Below are positions 37,001-45,390 of a stretch of 64,000 nt of DNA, piece by piece; the first letter of the stretch is position 1, and every line of letters starts with the position of its first letter. The notes under the pieces were generated by a model that was not told the DNA's origin, did no database searches, and saw nothing but the letters and a program-made list of their open reading frames with translations. The stretch is taken from the NCBI RefSeq assembly GCF_018332715.1, contig NZ_BOQP01000004.1, forward strand, positions 62,001 through 126,000, written 5' to 3'. The DNA is from Winogradskya consettensis (GTDB lineage Bacteria > Actinomycetota > Actinomycetes > Mycobacteriales > Micromonosporaceae). The position numbers were made by a program, and so were the translations under genes.

Positions 37001-38397
37001 ACATCGGATACGAGTACGACACCCGCGGCCGGGCGGTCACCCGTACCGTCGACGACCGGACCTGGCGGTTCGCCTGGAATGACCTGAACCAGATCGCCTG
37101 GGTGCTGACCCCCGGGGGTGACCAGTGGCGCTACCTCTACGACCCGCTGCTGCGCCGCGTCGCCAAGCAGCGCGTCGAACCGGCGACCTCACGGGTCCTG
37201 GAACAGACGGAGTTCGTCTGGAACGGCAGCGCGCTCGTCGAGGAGATCCACACCGGCGCTGACGGCGTCGTCCGGGTCACCACCTGGGAGCATCACCCCG
37301 ACGACGACTACTGCGTGGCCCAGGTACGCGACGACGTGCTCGGTGTCGTCGTGACGGACGCCGTGGGCACCCCGACCGACCTGGTCGTGGCCGGGAGGGC
37401 CGTGCCGGCGGGTGACTTCGACCTGTGGGGCCGCCAGCGTGGCCCGCAGCAGCCCGCCACGCCGTTGCGCTTCCCCGGCCAGTACTTCGACGCGGAAACC
37501 GGGCTGCACTACAACGTGCACCGCTACTACGACCCGGCGACCGCGCGTTACCTCAGCCCCGACCCGCTGGGGCTCGTCCCGGCACCCGACCCGGCCGCCT
37601 ACGTCGGCAACCCCATCGCCGACTTCGATCCGCTGGGCCTGATGCCCGCGTGCAACCTGGCAAAGGACCTGAAGTTCGAGAACCTCTCCTTCGAGAAGCA
37701 GTTCAAGCAGATCCAGAGCGGGGCGATGGGCAACACCGTCCTGAAGAACCTCGTGTTCCGCAAGGTTCCGGACGGCAATCCCTACGCCAAGGGCATCAAC
37801 ATGGGTGGCTTCGAGTTCCCCAGCCCGGCCAAGCTCGACGTGAAGACCAACACCTTCAAGTGGGGCACCGGCGACACCAACCTGATCTCGAAGCACCGGG
37901 AGATCGACCTCAAGAAGCTGGGCTACGAGGGCGCCACGGACAAGATCGCCGTACACCTCAACGTGATGGTCAACCAGACGAAGTTCGAGAAGATCAGCGC
38001 CACGGAGGGCGTGGCTGAGTTCCACATCTCCGCCTTCCACCTCACGGCCCGGCCGCTGAAGGAACAGGAGATCATCACGAAGAACCAGGCGTCGAGCTCC
38101 CTCTACGGCGACAACTCCGTGCACTGGAACACCGACATCGCCAAGCCGGCCGGCACCGGTGACCGGGCGCCGAACCTCACCAACCTCGCCAACAATCTCA
38201 ACATCAGCGAGGTCGACATCAACAAGGCGCTGGGCACCGTGGCGCTGCGGCCGATCGATGCGATCGACACGTTGAAGCAGTTCCAGCAGGACTTCGGCGG
38301 CAAAATCATCAACGGCCTCAACGGCGAGAAGATCACGGTGAAGTTCACCTCCGACTCCACCGCGGACGTGGGCGCCGCCTTCTCCCAGCTCAAGTAG
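34030..38397 (+). CDS. RHS-repeat polymorphic toxin with WXG100-like head and novel C-terminal domain
   Basis: A 1455-aa toxin-like protein. Residues 1-110 are a WXG100/PPE-like helical head (type VII export type), then a charged coiled coil (about 110-210) and a hydrophobic region (about 237-275, WVALVAGIIGMILGGPLAWIA). DUF6531 starts near 386 (TDPVDVATGEVVLTDNDL), followed by many YD/RHS repeats (YEYDDRGRC, YDAAGQLIAEVD, YRYEYD). The RHS core ends at LRFPGQYFDAETGLHYNVHRYYDPATARYLSPDPLGL...NPIADFDPLGL (about 1150-1203). The last 250 residues are Lys/Asn-rich, lower in GC, and match no toxin fold I know. ATG 34030 follows a GAGGAG. No cognate immunity gene is seen downstream; the next gene is an ABC transporter. 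Confidence 0.93.
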   Translation: MARPADWDILDLDGDPTPGDPARVRQLASRFHDFAETAHRAKLAVDSLQGDGAVLTWVGLSGDAFREQFGDFPNQVNKLYQSHLMVGDALETYAPTLETAQAQADRALADGRVAAEKLKSLQGALSTAQTDFTGASQAAEKAQAETQAPDPDQVKQAVKDADAAKAKVSGAQSAVNGAQQELDLAKQLAEQARQMRDGAAQVCKREIEDASDAGIQPRSFWQKLGDALKELWNIICEVAKWVALVAGIIGMILGGPLAWIALAAGAILLVKAIVDFAQGKGSVMDLVMGILGIIPGVKGLTSLSKLSALYKAGGLKEIAKAALTGMKDMAKGMLGALKGLGSGLSTITKGLGDTLKGGVGKIGDLLRNLGNRPPDIKFTATELKIRDCVTDPVDVATGEVVLTDNDLGLLERTHVSSYRAGRWFGPLWTSVLDQRLELDDEGSCYFAPDGMILAYPQAEPGEQVLPLEGPRRPLTWYSDGGAEMHDPETGATLLFRPAGPVSALTAVIGPAGRTEITWDGETPTRIAFPGGESFAITVTDGLVTAVGDVAYGYDDDRRLTEVVTERGPERFEYTDDRIAAWHDWSGTYRYEYDDRGRCVQTVSSNGYLDGRIAYDDEQRTTTFTDALGHTTVYHISPQLRTSSRVDPLGRVTAYDWDNWGRLLSTTDPLGNAAEPETPADHDLIYTWIDPGRGEIEYGPFSTVAAWTDPAGARTEFGYDAELQLTSVTDPRGLVWRYAYDAAGQLIAEVDFDGRQRRYEYDAAGRVIRLVDTDGAITEFGYDAWSRLTERRTATDTATFRYDEAGLLLEARNNDTELVLSRDERGRLVRQSTNGSALTFEYDDMMMTRHRRTPSAVASSWQWEMILGHAAWLTVGGHELTLDHQEDGREVRRSVGGDVVLEQIFDDEDRLAMQRIIGDRLRTFGYRADGKPESVTDGSGITSLELDPAGRVLAVRGAGRDEFYRFGPAGNLAAAGDREFRYEGTLLRQAGDIGYEYDTRGRAVTRTVDDRTWRFAWNDLNQIAWVLTPGGDQWRYLYDPLLRRVAKQRVEPATSRVLEQTEFVWNGSALVEEIHTGADGVVRVTTWEHHPDDDYCVAQVRDDVLGVVVTDAVGTPTDLVVAGRAVPAGDFDLWGRQRGPQQPATPLRFPGQYFDAETGLHYNVHRYYDPATARYLSPDPLGLVPAPDPAAYVGNPIADFDPLGLMPACNLAKDLKFENLSFEKQFKQIQSGAMGNTVLKNLVFRKVPDGNPYAKGINMGGFEFPSPAKLDVKTNTFKWGTGDTNLISKHREIDLKKLGYEGATDKIAVHLNVMVNQTKFEKISATEGVAEFHISAFHLTARPLKEQEIITKNQASSSLYGDNSVHWNTDIAKPAGTGDRAPNLTNLANNLNISEVDINKALGTVALRPIDAIDTLKQFQQDFGGKIINGLNGEKITVKFTSDSTADVGAAFSQLK

Positions 38398-38403
38398 GAC
38401 GAT

Positions 38404-38434
38404 CCCGGCGTCAACCGATCGGTTGATGCCGGGG
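38404..38434 (+). terminator. Hairpin after the RHS gene
   Basis: CCCGGCGTCAACC (38404-38416) and GGTTGATGCCGGG (38421-38433) pair over a 4-base loop with one G-T type mismatch, 7 bp after the stop. Confidence 0.8.
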
Positions 38435-38507
38435 TCACTCCCGGCCGCGGCCGGCCGTAGCCACGGAGGCGATTCGGCAGCCGCGTGCCGGGCGGCAGGC
38501 TTCTCGT

Positions 38508-39443
38508 ATGGCAATCATCGAGGTAGACGGCCTCGTCAAACGGTACGGCGGGCACACCGCGGTCGACGGGGTGAGCTTCGCCGTCGAGCCGGGCGAGATC
38601 TTCGGCATCCTGGGTCCCAACGGGGCCGGTAAGACCACCACCGTCGAGTGCATCGAGGGCCTGCGCAAGGCTGACGGCGGATCCATCCGGGTCTGCGGCA
38701 TCGACGCGCAGAGCGGCGACAGCGAGCTGCGGCAGGTGCTCGGCGCGCAGCTGCAGGAGAGCGAGCTGCCCGACAAGCTCCGGGTCGGCGAGGCGATGGA
38801 GCTCTACAGCTCCTTCTACCGCGACCCGGCCGACTGGCGGGAGCTGATCGAGACCCTGCACCTGACCGGCAAGCTGAACGCGCCGTTCCGCAAGCTGTCC
38901 GGCGGGCAGAAGCAGCGCCTGTCGATCGCGCTCGCCCTGGTCGGCAATCCGAGGGTGGCGGTGCTCGACGAGGTCACCACCGGTCTCGACCCGCAGGCCC
39001 GCCGGGACGCGTGGGATCTCATCGAGCGGATCCGCGGCCGCGGCGTGACGATCCTGCTGGTCACCCATTTCATGGAGGAGGCCGAGCGGCTCTGCGACCG
39101 GCTCGCGGTGATCGACGCCGGGCGGCTCGTCGCGCTCGACACCCCGGCCGGGCTGGTCGCGCGGGTCGACGGGCGGCAGCGGATCCGGTTCCGGCCGTCC
39201 ACGCCGCTGGAGCACGCCGTGCTGACCGCGCTGCCCGAGGTCAGCTCGGTGGAACGGGCCGGGAGCCAGCTCGTGGTGACCGGCACCGGCAACCTGCTGC
39301 TCGCCGTGACCACCGCGCTCGCCCGCGAGCAGATCACCGCCGGGGACCTGCGGGTCGAGCAGACCACCCTGGACGACGCGTTCGTCGCGCTCACCGGCCG
39401 CCGCATCGACGCCACCGACTCCATCGCCGCTGAGGAGATCTGA
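38508..39443 (+). CDS. ABC transporter ATP-binding protein (DrrA/CcmA type)
   Basis: A 311-aa ATPase: Walker A LGPNGAGKTTTVECIEGL, Q-loop QLQESELPDKL, signature LSGGQKQRLSIALAL, Walker B VAVLDEVTTGLDP, and H-loop VTHFMEEAE. A C-terminal extension of about 90 residues is typical of drug or antibiotic exporters. ATG 38508. It is followed after 2 bp by the permease, then the histidine kinase and response regulator, forming a four-gene operon of transporter plus sensor, probably for resistance to a cell-envelope antibiotic (inference). Confidence 0.95.
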   Translation: MAIIEVDGLVKRYGGHTAVDGVSFAVEPGEIFGILGPNGAGKTTTVECIEGLRKADGGSIRVCGIDAQSGDSELRQVLGAQLQESELPDKLRVGEAMELYSSFYRDPADWRELIETLHLTGKLNAPFRKLSGGQKQRLSIALALVGNPRVAVLDEVTTGLDPQARRDAWDLIERIRGRGVTILLVTHFMEEAERLCDRLAVIDAGRLVALDTPAGLVARVDGRQRIRFRPSTPLEHAVLTALPEVSSVERAGSQLVVTGTGNLLLAVTTALAREQITAGDLRVEQTTLDDAFVALTGRRIDATDSIAAEEI

Positions 39444-39445
39444 TC

Positions 39446-40186
39446 ATGTCCGCACTGTCGAGACTCACCGTCACCGAGACCAGGCTCTTCCTGCGCGAGC
39501 CGATCGTCGTGTTCTTCGCGGTCGCGTTCGCCCCGATCCTGCTGATCGTCCTCGGCCTGATCCCGTCGATGCGCGAACCCGTCCCGGAGCTCGGCGGGCT
39601 GCGGATGATCGACATCTACCTGCCGATCGTCGTGTCCATGGGCATCGCGCTGTTCTCGCTCAGCGGCCTGTCGCAGCTGTTCGCGTCCTACCGGGAGAAG
39701 GGCGTCCTACGGCGGCTGCGCACCACTCCCGTCCGGCCCGTGGTCCTGATCGGCGCCCAGCTGCTGATGGCCACGATCATGTCGGTGCTCACGATGCTGG
39801 TCATCCTCGCGATCGGGCGGCTGGCGTTCGACGTGCGGCTCCCGGGGCAGCTCACGGCGTACCTCATCGCTTATCTGCTTGTCGCTCTTGCGATGTTCGC
39901 CATCGGTCTGCTCGTCGCGGCGCTCGCCCCCAGCTCCAAAAGCGCCAGCGCGATCGGGTCGCTCGTGTTCTTCCCGCTCATCTTCTTCGCCGGGCTCTGG
40001 CTGCCGCGGGACGCGATGAGCGGCACCCTGCGTACGATCAGCGACTTGACCCCGCTCGGCGCCGGCGTGCAATCATTGCAGGACGCCACCGCAGGTCAGT
40101 GGCCGCAACCGCTGCACCTCGCCGTCCTGCTCGCGTGGACCGTCGTGGCCGGCGGCCTGGCCGCACGCTACTTCCGCTGGGAGTGA
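39446..40186 (+). CDS. ABC-2 type membrane permease
   Basis: A 246-aa permease with about six membrane helices (PIVVFFAVAFAPILLIVLGLI; LPIVVSMGIALFSLSGLSQL; LIGAQLLMATIMSVLTMLVIL; LIAYLLVALAMFAIGLLVAAL; IGSLVFFPLIFFAGLWLP; LHLAVLLAWTVVAGGLAARY). The YREKGVLRRLRTTPVRP elbow is typical of ABC-2 drug or lipid exporters. It starts 2 bp after the ATPase stop and its TGA abuts the sensor kinase start. It forms the export complex with the 38508 ATPase. Confidence 0.93.
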   Translation: MSALSRLTVTETRLFLREPIVVFFAVAFAPILLIVLGLIPSMREPVPELGGLRMIDIYLPIVVSMGIALFSLSGLSQLFASYREKGVLRRLRTTPVRPVVLIGAQLLMATIMSVLTMLVILAIGRLAFDVRLPGQLTAYLIAYLLVALAMFAIGLLVAALAPSSKSASAIGSLVFFPLIFFAGLWLPRDAMSGTLRTISDLTPLGAGVQSLQDATAGQWPQPLHLAVLLAWTVVAGGLAARYFRWE

Positions 40187-40188
40187 CA

Positions 40189-41475
40189 GTGTCCCGCGAA
40201 GAAACAGTGAGCATCGAGGCCGAGCTGCGCGAGGAGTTCGACCGCTGGGAGAGCAAGGGGAACACCGCCCTCAAGCTGGTGCCCTACTTCCTGCTCGCGG
40301 TCAGCGTCACCATCAGCCTGCTGCAGCCGTTCGGCCATTCCCGCACCCAGCTGGTCGCCGCGCTCGGGCTCTCGGTCACGGTCGCGTGCTGGATGCTCTG
40401 GTTCCACACGCTGCACCCACGACCGGTCATGGTTCTCTACTACGCGGGGCTCCTGGCGCTGACCGCCGCACTGGTGGCCATCGCCCCCTGGTACGGCTTC
40501 TTCGCGTTCGCCTGCTACTCCCAGGCGTACTACCTGCGGGGCCGCTGGCGTTACCTCGGTGCGGCCGCGACGGCGACGATCTCGGCGACCGCGTTCCTGG
40601 GCGGGGTCGCCGGCATCAACGCCGACGGGCTGTGGGGTGCGTGGCTGGGCGTCGGGGCGGTCTCCGCGGTGCTGGCCGTCGCGCTGTTCTACTTCGCCGA
40701 GATGGCCATCCACCGCAACGACCGGCAGCGTCAGGCCCTCGTCGAGCTGCACCACGCCAACGTCAGGCTCGAGGACGCGCTGGCGGAGAACGCCGGCCTG
40801 CAGGCCCGGCTGATGGAGCAGGCACGGGAGGCCGGGGTGTTCGACGAGCGGCAGCGGATGGCCCGCGAGATCCACGACACGCTCGCCCAGGGGCTCGGCG
40901 GCATCCTCACCCAGCTGCAGGCCGCCGAGCAGACCATGGACAAGCCGGAGACACTGCACCGGCACATGACCAACGCGATGGACCTCGCCCGCGAAAGCCT
41001 CACCGAAGCCCGCCAGAGTGTGTACGCCGTCCAGCCCGCGATGCTCGCCGACGCCCGCCTCCCCGACGCGATCGGCGAGGTGGCCCGGCGCTGGTCCCGG
41101 GTCAACGCCATCGACGCCGCCCTGACCACCACCGGCGACGCCCGCCCGATGCACACCGACGTCGAGGTGACGCTGCTGCGGACCGCGCAGGAGGCCCTCG
41201 CCAACGTGGCGAAACACGCGCGGGCCGGCCGGGTCGGTCTCACCCTGTCGTACATGGAGGATCTGGTGACCCTGGACGTCCGCGACGACGGCGTTGGCTT
41301 CGACCCGGCCGCCCGGCGCGCCACCGCCTCCCGCGACGGCGGCTTCGGCCTCGCCGGCATGCGCCAGCGGGTGCAGCGGCTCGCGGGCCGGCTGGAGATC
41401 GAGTCGGAACCCGGCGGCGGCACGGCGATCTCGGCGACCGTGCCCGCCATCCCGGCTCCGGGGGCCATGCAGTGA
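40189..41475 (+). CDS. NarL/DesK-type sensor histidine kinase
   Basis: A 428-aa kinase with five or six N-terminal membrane helices, then a HisKA_3 dimerisation helix (ERQRMAREIHDTLAQGLGGI with the phosphohistidine) and an HATPase domain (LLRTAQEALANVAKHARAG, DDGVGFDP, GGFGLAGMRQRVQRL). GTG 40189 has GGGAG 5 bases upstream; GTG 40183 overlaps the permease stop (GTGA), and GTG 40207 is a third option. The partner is the LuxR-type regulator that follows with a GTGA overlap. Membrane location beside the exporter suggests it senses the exporter's substrate or envelope stress. Confidence 0.93.
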   Translation: MSREETVSIEAELREEFDRWESKGNTALKLVPYFLLAVSVTISLLQPFGHSRTQLVAALGLSVTVACWMLWFHTLHPRPVMVLYYAGLLALTAALVAIAPWYGFFAFACYSQAYYLRGRWRYLGAAATATISATAFLGGVAGINADGLWGAWLGVGAVSAVLAVALFYFAEMAIHRNDRQRQALVELHHANVRLEDALAENAGLQARLMEQAREAGVFDERQRMAREIHDTLAQGLGGILTQLQAAEQTMDKPETLHRHMTNAMDLARESLTEARQSVYAVQPAMLADARLPDAIGEVARRWSRVNAIDAALTTTGDARPMHTDVEVTLLRTAQEALANVAKHARAGRVGLTLSYMEDLVTLDVRDDGVGFDPAARRATASRDGGFGLAGMRQRVQRLAGRLEIESEPGGGTAISATVPAIPAPGAMQ

Positions 41476-42122
41476 TCTCACTGTTGATCGTGGACGACCA
41501 TCCCGTGGTGCGAGACGGGCTGCGCGGCATGTTCAGCGCCGACCCCCGCTTCGAGGTCCTCGGCGAGGCGGGCGACGGCACGGAAGCGGTCACCGCCGCG
41601 GAGCAGCTGCATCCCGACGTCATCCTCATGGACCTGCGCATGCCGGGAACCGACGGCGTCACCGCCATCAGGGAGCTGACCCGCCGCGGCGTGCAGTCCC
41701 GGGTCCTGGTCCTCACGACCTACGACACCGACAGCGACGTCATCCCCGCCATCGAGGCCGGCGCCACCGGATACCTGCTCAAGGATGCCCGCAAGGAAGA
41801 GCTGTTCCACGCGGTCGAGGCTGCCGCCCGGGGCCAGGCGGTCCTCTCCCCCGCGGTCGCCACCCGGCTGATGGGCCAGCTCCGCCGCCCCGCCACCGAA
41901 CCCCTCTCCCAGCGCGAACTCGAGGTCCTCCAGCTCATCGCCCAGGGCCGCACCAACCGCGACGCCGCCAGGCAACTCTTCATCAGCGAAGCCACGGTCA
42001 AGACCCACCTTCAGCACGTGTACGCGAAACTGGACGTCAGCGACCGCGCCGCCGCCGTAGCCACCGCGTTCTCCCGCGGCTACCTCACCCCCGCGCCGAA
42101 CCCCCACCGGCACCAGAGCTGA
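41472..42122 (+). CDS. NarL/LuxR-type response regulator
   Basis: A 216-aa regulator with a receiver domain (LLIVDDHPVVRDGL; phospho-Asp in VILMDLRMPGTDG; Lys in YLLKDARKEEL) and a LuxR helix-turn-helix (LSQRELEVLQLIAQGRTNRDAARQLFISEATVKTHLQHVYAKL). GTG 41472 overlaps the kinase stop (GTGA). Likely regulates the transporter operon. No terminator was seen before the convergent reductase gene. Confidence 0.95.
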   Translation: MISLLIVDDHPVVRDGLRGMFSADPRFEVLGEAGDGTEAVTAAEQLHPDVILMDLRMPGTDGVTAIRELTRRGVQSRVLVLTTYDTDSDVIPAIEAGATGYLLKDARKEELFHAVEAAARGQAVLSPAVATRLMGQLRRPATEPLSQRELEVLQLIAQGRTNRDAARQLFISEATVKTHLQHVYAKLDVSDRAAAVATAFSRGYLTPAPNPHRHQS

Positions 42123-42140
42123 TCGGGCTCGGCCGAGGGC

Positions 42141-42764
42141 TCAGCCGGTGACTTCGCTGACGCCGAGGGCGAAGTCCCCGTGGCCGACGCCGTTGCCGGC
42201 GAGGCCGACCGTGACGACGCCCATCCCTTCCAGCCAGTGCGCCATCCTCAGGCCTCCGGCGTCCAGCGGGCGCAGCCCGAGGCTCGTGATGAACGCCGCC
42301 ACGCTCGCCTTGGCCCGCGCGTCGTCGCCGGCCATGAAGACGTCGGGGCGACCCTTTTCCAGGACGCCCCGGAAGATGGTGTTGAACGCCTTCACCACGC
42401 CGGCGTCGGCCGGGGCCACCTTGGCGACCTCTGCGGCGATCGAAGTCTGTCCGCTGTGGGCCAGACCGTCGAACGTGGCGTTGAAGGGGTTGCTGATGTC
42501 GACGATGACCTTGCCCGCGAGGGCGTCCCCGTACTCGGCGACGACCGGGACGACGCTGTCGTACAGCAGGGCCGTGATCACGATGTCCCCGGCCGGGACG
42601 GCGCCCCACGTGCCCGTTGTCGTGCCGCCGCCCAGGGTTTTGGCCAGGGTGTCTGCCTTGGACTGATCTCGTCCCATGACCTCGACGGTGTTGCCGCCCG
42701 CCACTGCGAGCGTGCCGATGGTCCGGGCCATGTTGCCCGTACCGATGAAAGTGATCGTGCTCAT
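42141..42764 (-). CDS. NAD(P)-binding reductase (F420-dependent NADP reductase-like)
   Basis: A 207-aa Rossmann protein: TITFIGTGNMARTIGTLAVAGG nucleotide loop, VMGRDQSKA (phosphate-binding Arg), IVDISNPFNATF, VKAFNTIF. This matches the NADPH:F420 reductase/coenzyme F420-dependent reductase superfamily. Membership does not prove F420 use. ATG 42764. It lies 21 bp after an SDR gene in the same direction, both probably under the divergent TetR. Confidence 0.88.
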   Translation of the reverse strand: MSTITFIGTGNMARTIGTLAVAGGNTVEVMGRDQSKADTLAKTLGGGTTTGTWGAVPAGDIVITALLYDSVVPVVAEYGDALAGKVIVDISNPFNATFDGLAHSGQTSIAAEVAKVAPADAGVVKAFNTIFRGVLEKGRPDVFMAGDDARAKASVAAFITSLGLRPLDAGGLRMAHWLEGMGVVTVGLAGNGVGHGDFALGVSEVTG

Positions 42765-42785
42765 TGGGGTGGCTCTTTTCTCGGT

Positions 42786-43520
42786 TCAGAGGGCGGTGGT
42801 GCCGCCGTCGGCGACCAGTTCCAGGCCGTTGACGTAACTGGAGTCGTCGGACGCGAGGAACAGCGCGATGCTGGCGATCTCCTCGGGGCGGCCCATCTTT
42901 CCGCGGGGGATGAGGGACTCGAAGGCGCTCCTGGTCGCCTCGTCGAACAGTTCCTCCTGCTTGGCGGTGGCGACCTGGCCGGGGGTCAGGACGTTGACCC
43001 GGATCCTGCGGTCGCGCAGTTCGTTGAGCCAGACCCGGGCCCAGGCCTGCTGGACGGCTTTGCTTCCCGCGTAGAGGCTCCAGCCCGGGAAGGCGCCGAG
43101 GGAGGCGTTGGAGCCGGTCATGAGGATCGAGCCGTTGTCGTTGATCAGCGGCAGGGCCTTCTGCACGGTGAACAGGGTGCCGCGCGCGTTGAGGGCAAAG
43201 GCGCGCTCGAACTGCTCCTCGGTGATCTCGCCGAGGACGGCGGGTTCGCCCATCCCGGCGCTGGCCCACAGCACGTCGATCGAGCCCTTCTCCCGCTTGA
43301 CGGTGTCGTACAGGCGGTCCAGGTCGGCCAGGTCGGCCGCGTCACCCTGGACGGCGGTGACGTTGCGGCCGATCAGCGTGACGGCCTCGTCCAGTGCCTC
43401 CTGCCGGCGGGCCTGGATGAAGACGTGCGCCCCCTCCTCGACGAACAGTTGAGCGCCCGCCAGCGCCATACCGGTGGATGCGCCGGTGATCACCGCGACC
43501 TTGCCATCGAGCTTTCCCAC
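42786..43520 (-). CDS. Short-chain dehydrogenase/reductase
   Basis: A 244-aa SDR: VAVITGASTGMALAGAQLF, GDAADLADLDRLY, VLWASAGMGEP (NNAG variant), serine in ILMTGSNAS, YAGSK, and the C-terminal NVLTPGQVAT and FLASDDSSYVNGLELVADGG of classical SDRs. The Ala-Ser-Ala in place of Asn-Asn-Ala is unusual. GTG 43520 is chosen over GTG 43526 because GGAG then sits 5 bases upstream. Divergent from the TetR gene across a palindrome. Confidence 0.92.
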   Translation of the reverse strand: MGKLDGKVAVITGASTGMALAGAQLFVEEGAHVFIQARRQEALDEAVTLIGRNVTAVQGDAADLADLDRLYDTVKREKGSIDVLWASAGMGEPAVLGEITEEQFERAFALNARGTLFTVQKALPLINDNGSILMTGSNASLGAFPGWSLYAGSKAVQQAWARVWLNELRDRRIRVNVLTPGQVATAKQEELFDEATRSAFESLIPRGKMGRPEEIASIALFLASDDSSYVNGLELVADGGTTAL

Positions 43521-43535
43521 GATCACTCCGTTCGA

Positions 43536-43561
43536 TTAAGCACACCAACTTGTGTACTTAA
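43536..43561. promoter_or_regulatory. TetR operator
   Basis: TTAAGCACAC (43536-43545), 6-base spacer, GTGTACTTAA (43552-43561); one mismatch in ten. It lies between the divergent SDR and TetR genes, in an AT-rich promoter patch. Confidence 0.78.
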
Positions 43562-43629
43562 CGTAGAAGACAATGGTCCGGCGCGCAAGCTAGGTACACC
43601 GATCCGTACCGAACGGCTATGCTGACGGC

Positions 43630-44214
43630 ATGACGGAGTTCGATAAGGGCCCCCAGGGCCTGCGCCGCGGCAGGGGCGCACGCGAGCGCATCATCGGCGC
43701 GTCACAGCAGCTGTTCCGCGACCAGGGCATCAACCGCACCGGCATGGACCAGCTCTGCGCCGCGGCCCAGGTGTCCAAGCGAACGGCCTACCAGCACTTC
43801 GCGAACAAGGACGAACTCGTCGCCGAATACCTGCGCCGCTTCGACCCCGACGTCATGCCCGGCGTGTTCGACCGCCCCGACCTCACACCGCGCGAACGAC
43901 TCCTCGCCGCCTTCGAGATGCCCGAAACCACGCCGCTGTGCCCCTACATCGCGGCGTCGGTCGAACTTCACGACCCCCAGCACCCGGCGTCCGAGTACGC
44001 ACGCGAATACAAGACCGCCATCGCCGCGCGTCTCACACAAGCCGCCCGCGAAGCCGGCGCCACCGACCCCGAACAACTCGGCGAGCAACTGGCGCTGCTC
44101 ATCGACGGCGCCTCCGCCCGCACCCGGGTCCTCAACCGCGATTCGTTCCCCACCGCCGCCGCGATCGCCGCCGTCCTCATCGACAACGCCATCCCCGCAC
44201 CGGCCCAGCGCTGA
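43630..44214 (+). CDS. TetR/AcrR-family repressor
   Basis: A 194-aa TetR protein: RERIIGASQQLFRDQGINRTGMDQLCAAAQVSKRTAYQHFANKDELVAEYL helix-turn-helix, then a ligand domain (LTQAAREAGATDPEQLGEQLALLIDGASARTRVL). ATG 43630. It probably binds the palindrome at 43536-43561 and represses itself and the divergent SDR/reductase pair. The 3' end is convergent with LysR. Confidence 0.93.
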   Translation: MTEFDKGPQGLRRGRGARERIIGASQQLFRDQGINRTGMDQLCAAAQVSKRTAYQHFANKDELVAEYLRRFDPDVMPGVFDRPDLTPRERLLAAFEMPETTPLCPYIAASVELHDPQHPASEYAREYKTAIAARLTQAAREAGATDPEQLGEQLALLIDGASARTRVLNRDSFPTAAAIAAVLIDNAIPAPAQR

Positions 44215-44228
44215 CCGGTGCCGGACGC

Positions 44229-45149
44229 TCAGATCACCCAGCTCGGCGTCCAGGTTCCCGGGGTGCGGTCGGCGGTGGCGAGGTAGGCGCGGAGAGTGAC
44301 CAGCGCCGGGTGCGGGTTGTCGCGGCGCCAGAGCAGTGAGTGCGGGTAGACGGGCGTCGGATCGGTCAGCGAAATCCGGCGCAGGTCGTGGCCGGTCGGC
44401 CAGACGAGCCGGGTGTGCTCCCCGATGAACGTGGCCAGCGCCGGGGTGTCGGCGATCGTGTCCAGGAGCGCGTCGGAGCCGAGGTTCGGGCCGGTCGCCT
44501 CGATGGTGAGGCCGAATTCGGCCGCGAGATCCGCGTAGTAGGCGCCCCACTCCGTGCCCGGCGCGATGCCGGGCATCCAGATCCGGTGCCCGGCAAGCTG
44601 CGCGACGCCCACCGACCGGGCCGACGCCAGCCGGTGACCGGGACCAACGAGCAACTGGAGCGGCTCGTCGAGCACGCGAACGGTGGCGACATCGTCGGGG
44701 ACGGGCCGATCAGGCATCGCCACGGCGCGGAAGGAAGCGTCGACCGCGCCGGAGCGGACGGCGTCGACCGCTGTCCCGGCGTCGAACAGCTTCATCACAT
44801 CAAGGTCGACCTCCGGATGGGTACGGTGAAAGCCGCGCAGCATCCCCGACGTCGCCAGCCGCGAGGCGATCACGTCGACCCGCAACGGCCGGCTGCCGGG
44901 ACGCACCGAGGCGACCGCACGTTCGACGACCCGCAACAACTCCCGGGCGTGCGGCAGGAACGCCTGCCCGTCGATGGTCAGCTCGGCACCCCGGGGCGTG
45001 CGGTGGAACAGCCTTACGCCGAGGATGCGCTCCAGAGCGGCGATGCGCTTGGAGACGGCCTGCTGACTGATCGACAACTCCGCCGCGGCCTCCTGGAACT
45101 GCTCCGCCTCAACAACGGCGACAAACGTCCGCACGGCCTCGAAATCCAC
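44229..45149 (-). CDS. LysR-family transcriptional regulator
   Basis: A 306-aa LysR: VDFEAVRTFVAVVEAEQFQEAAAELSISQQAVSKRIAALERILGVRLFHR winged helix, then the effector domain (RVDVIASRLATSGMLRGFHRTHPEVDLDVM). GTG 45149 begins exactly at the family start. The frame is open upstream to 45290, but that part overlaps the 57-aa gene and has no site. No clear target is adjacent; the gene behind it is a 57-aa ORF in the same direction. Confidence 0.93.
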   Translation of the reverse strand: MDFEAVRTFVAVVEAEQFQEAAAELSISQQAVSKRIAALERILGVRLFHRTPRGAELTIDGQAFLPHARELLRVVERAVASVRPGSRPLRVDVIASRLATSGMLRGFHRTHPEVDLDVMKLFDAGTAVDAVRSGAVDASFRAVAMPDRPVPDDVATVRVLDEPLQLLVGPGHRLASARSVGVAQLAGHRIWMPGIAPGTEWGAYYADLAAEFGLTIEATGPNLGSDALLDTIADTPALATFIGEHTRLVWPTGHDLRRISLTDPTPVYPHSLLWRRDNPHPALVTLRAYLATADRTPGTWTPSWVI

Positions 45150-45159
45150 GCCGCCGACC

Positions 45160-45333
45160 CTATAGCCACAACTCCTGGTGGTAGCCGGAAGCGTTCTCGG
45201 CCAACCAGACGTCCCCGTGCTCGGCGTCCACCTCACCTGCGTCCAGTTCGGCGAGCAGGCCGGCAAGTTCCCCGTCGGAAACATCGTCAACGCTCACCAC
45301 CGCGCCGCCGCGATACAGCAGGGAAAATCGCAT
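45160..45333 (-). CDS. Small hypothetical protein, 57 aa
   Basis: An ORF from ATG 45333 with coding-like codon use and acidic composition (VVSVDDVSDGELAGLLAELDAGEV, DAEHGDVWLAENASGYHQELWL). GGGGAG lies about 12 bases upstream, so translation is plausible. It ends 10 bp before the LysR start. No recognised domain. It may be the tail of an older gene. A further 33-aa open stretch ending SEHLAAATV is at 45391-45492. Confidence 0.45.
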   Translation of the reverse strand: MRFSLLYRGGAVVSVDDVSDGELAGLLAELDAGEVDAEHGDVWLAENASGYHQELWL

Positions 45334-45390
45334 GCCGCCATTTTCTCCCCCGCTGCGAAGGCCGACCCCCGGGGAGAGGTACCGGGCCTC

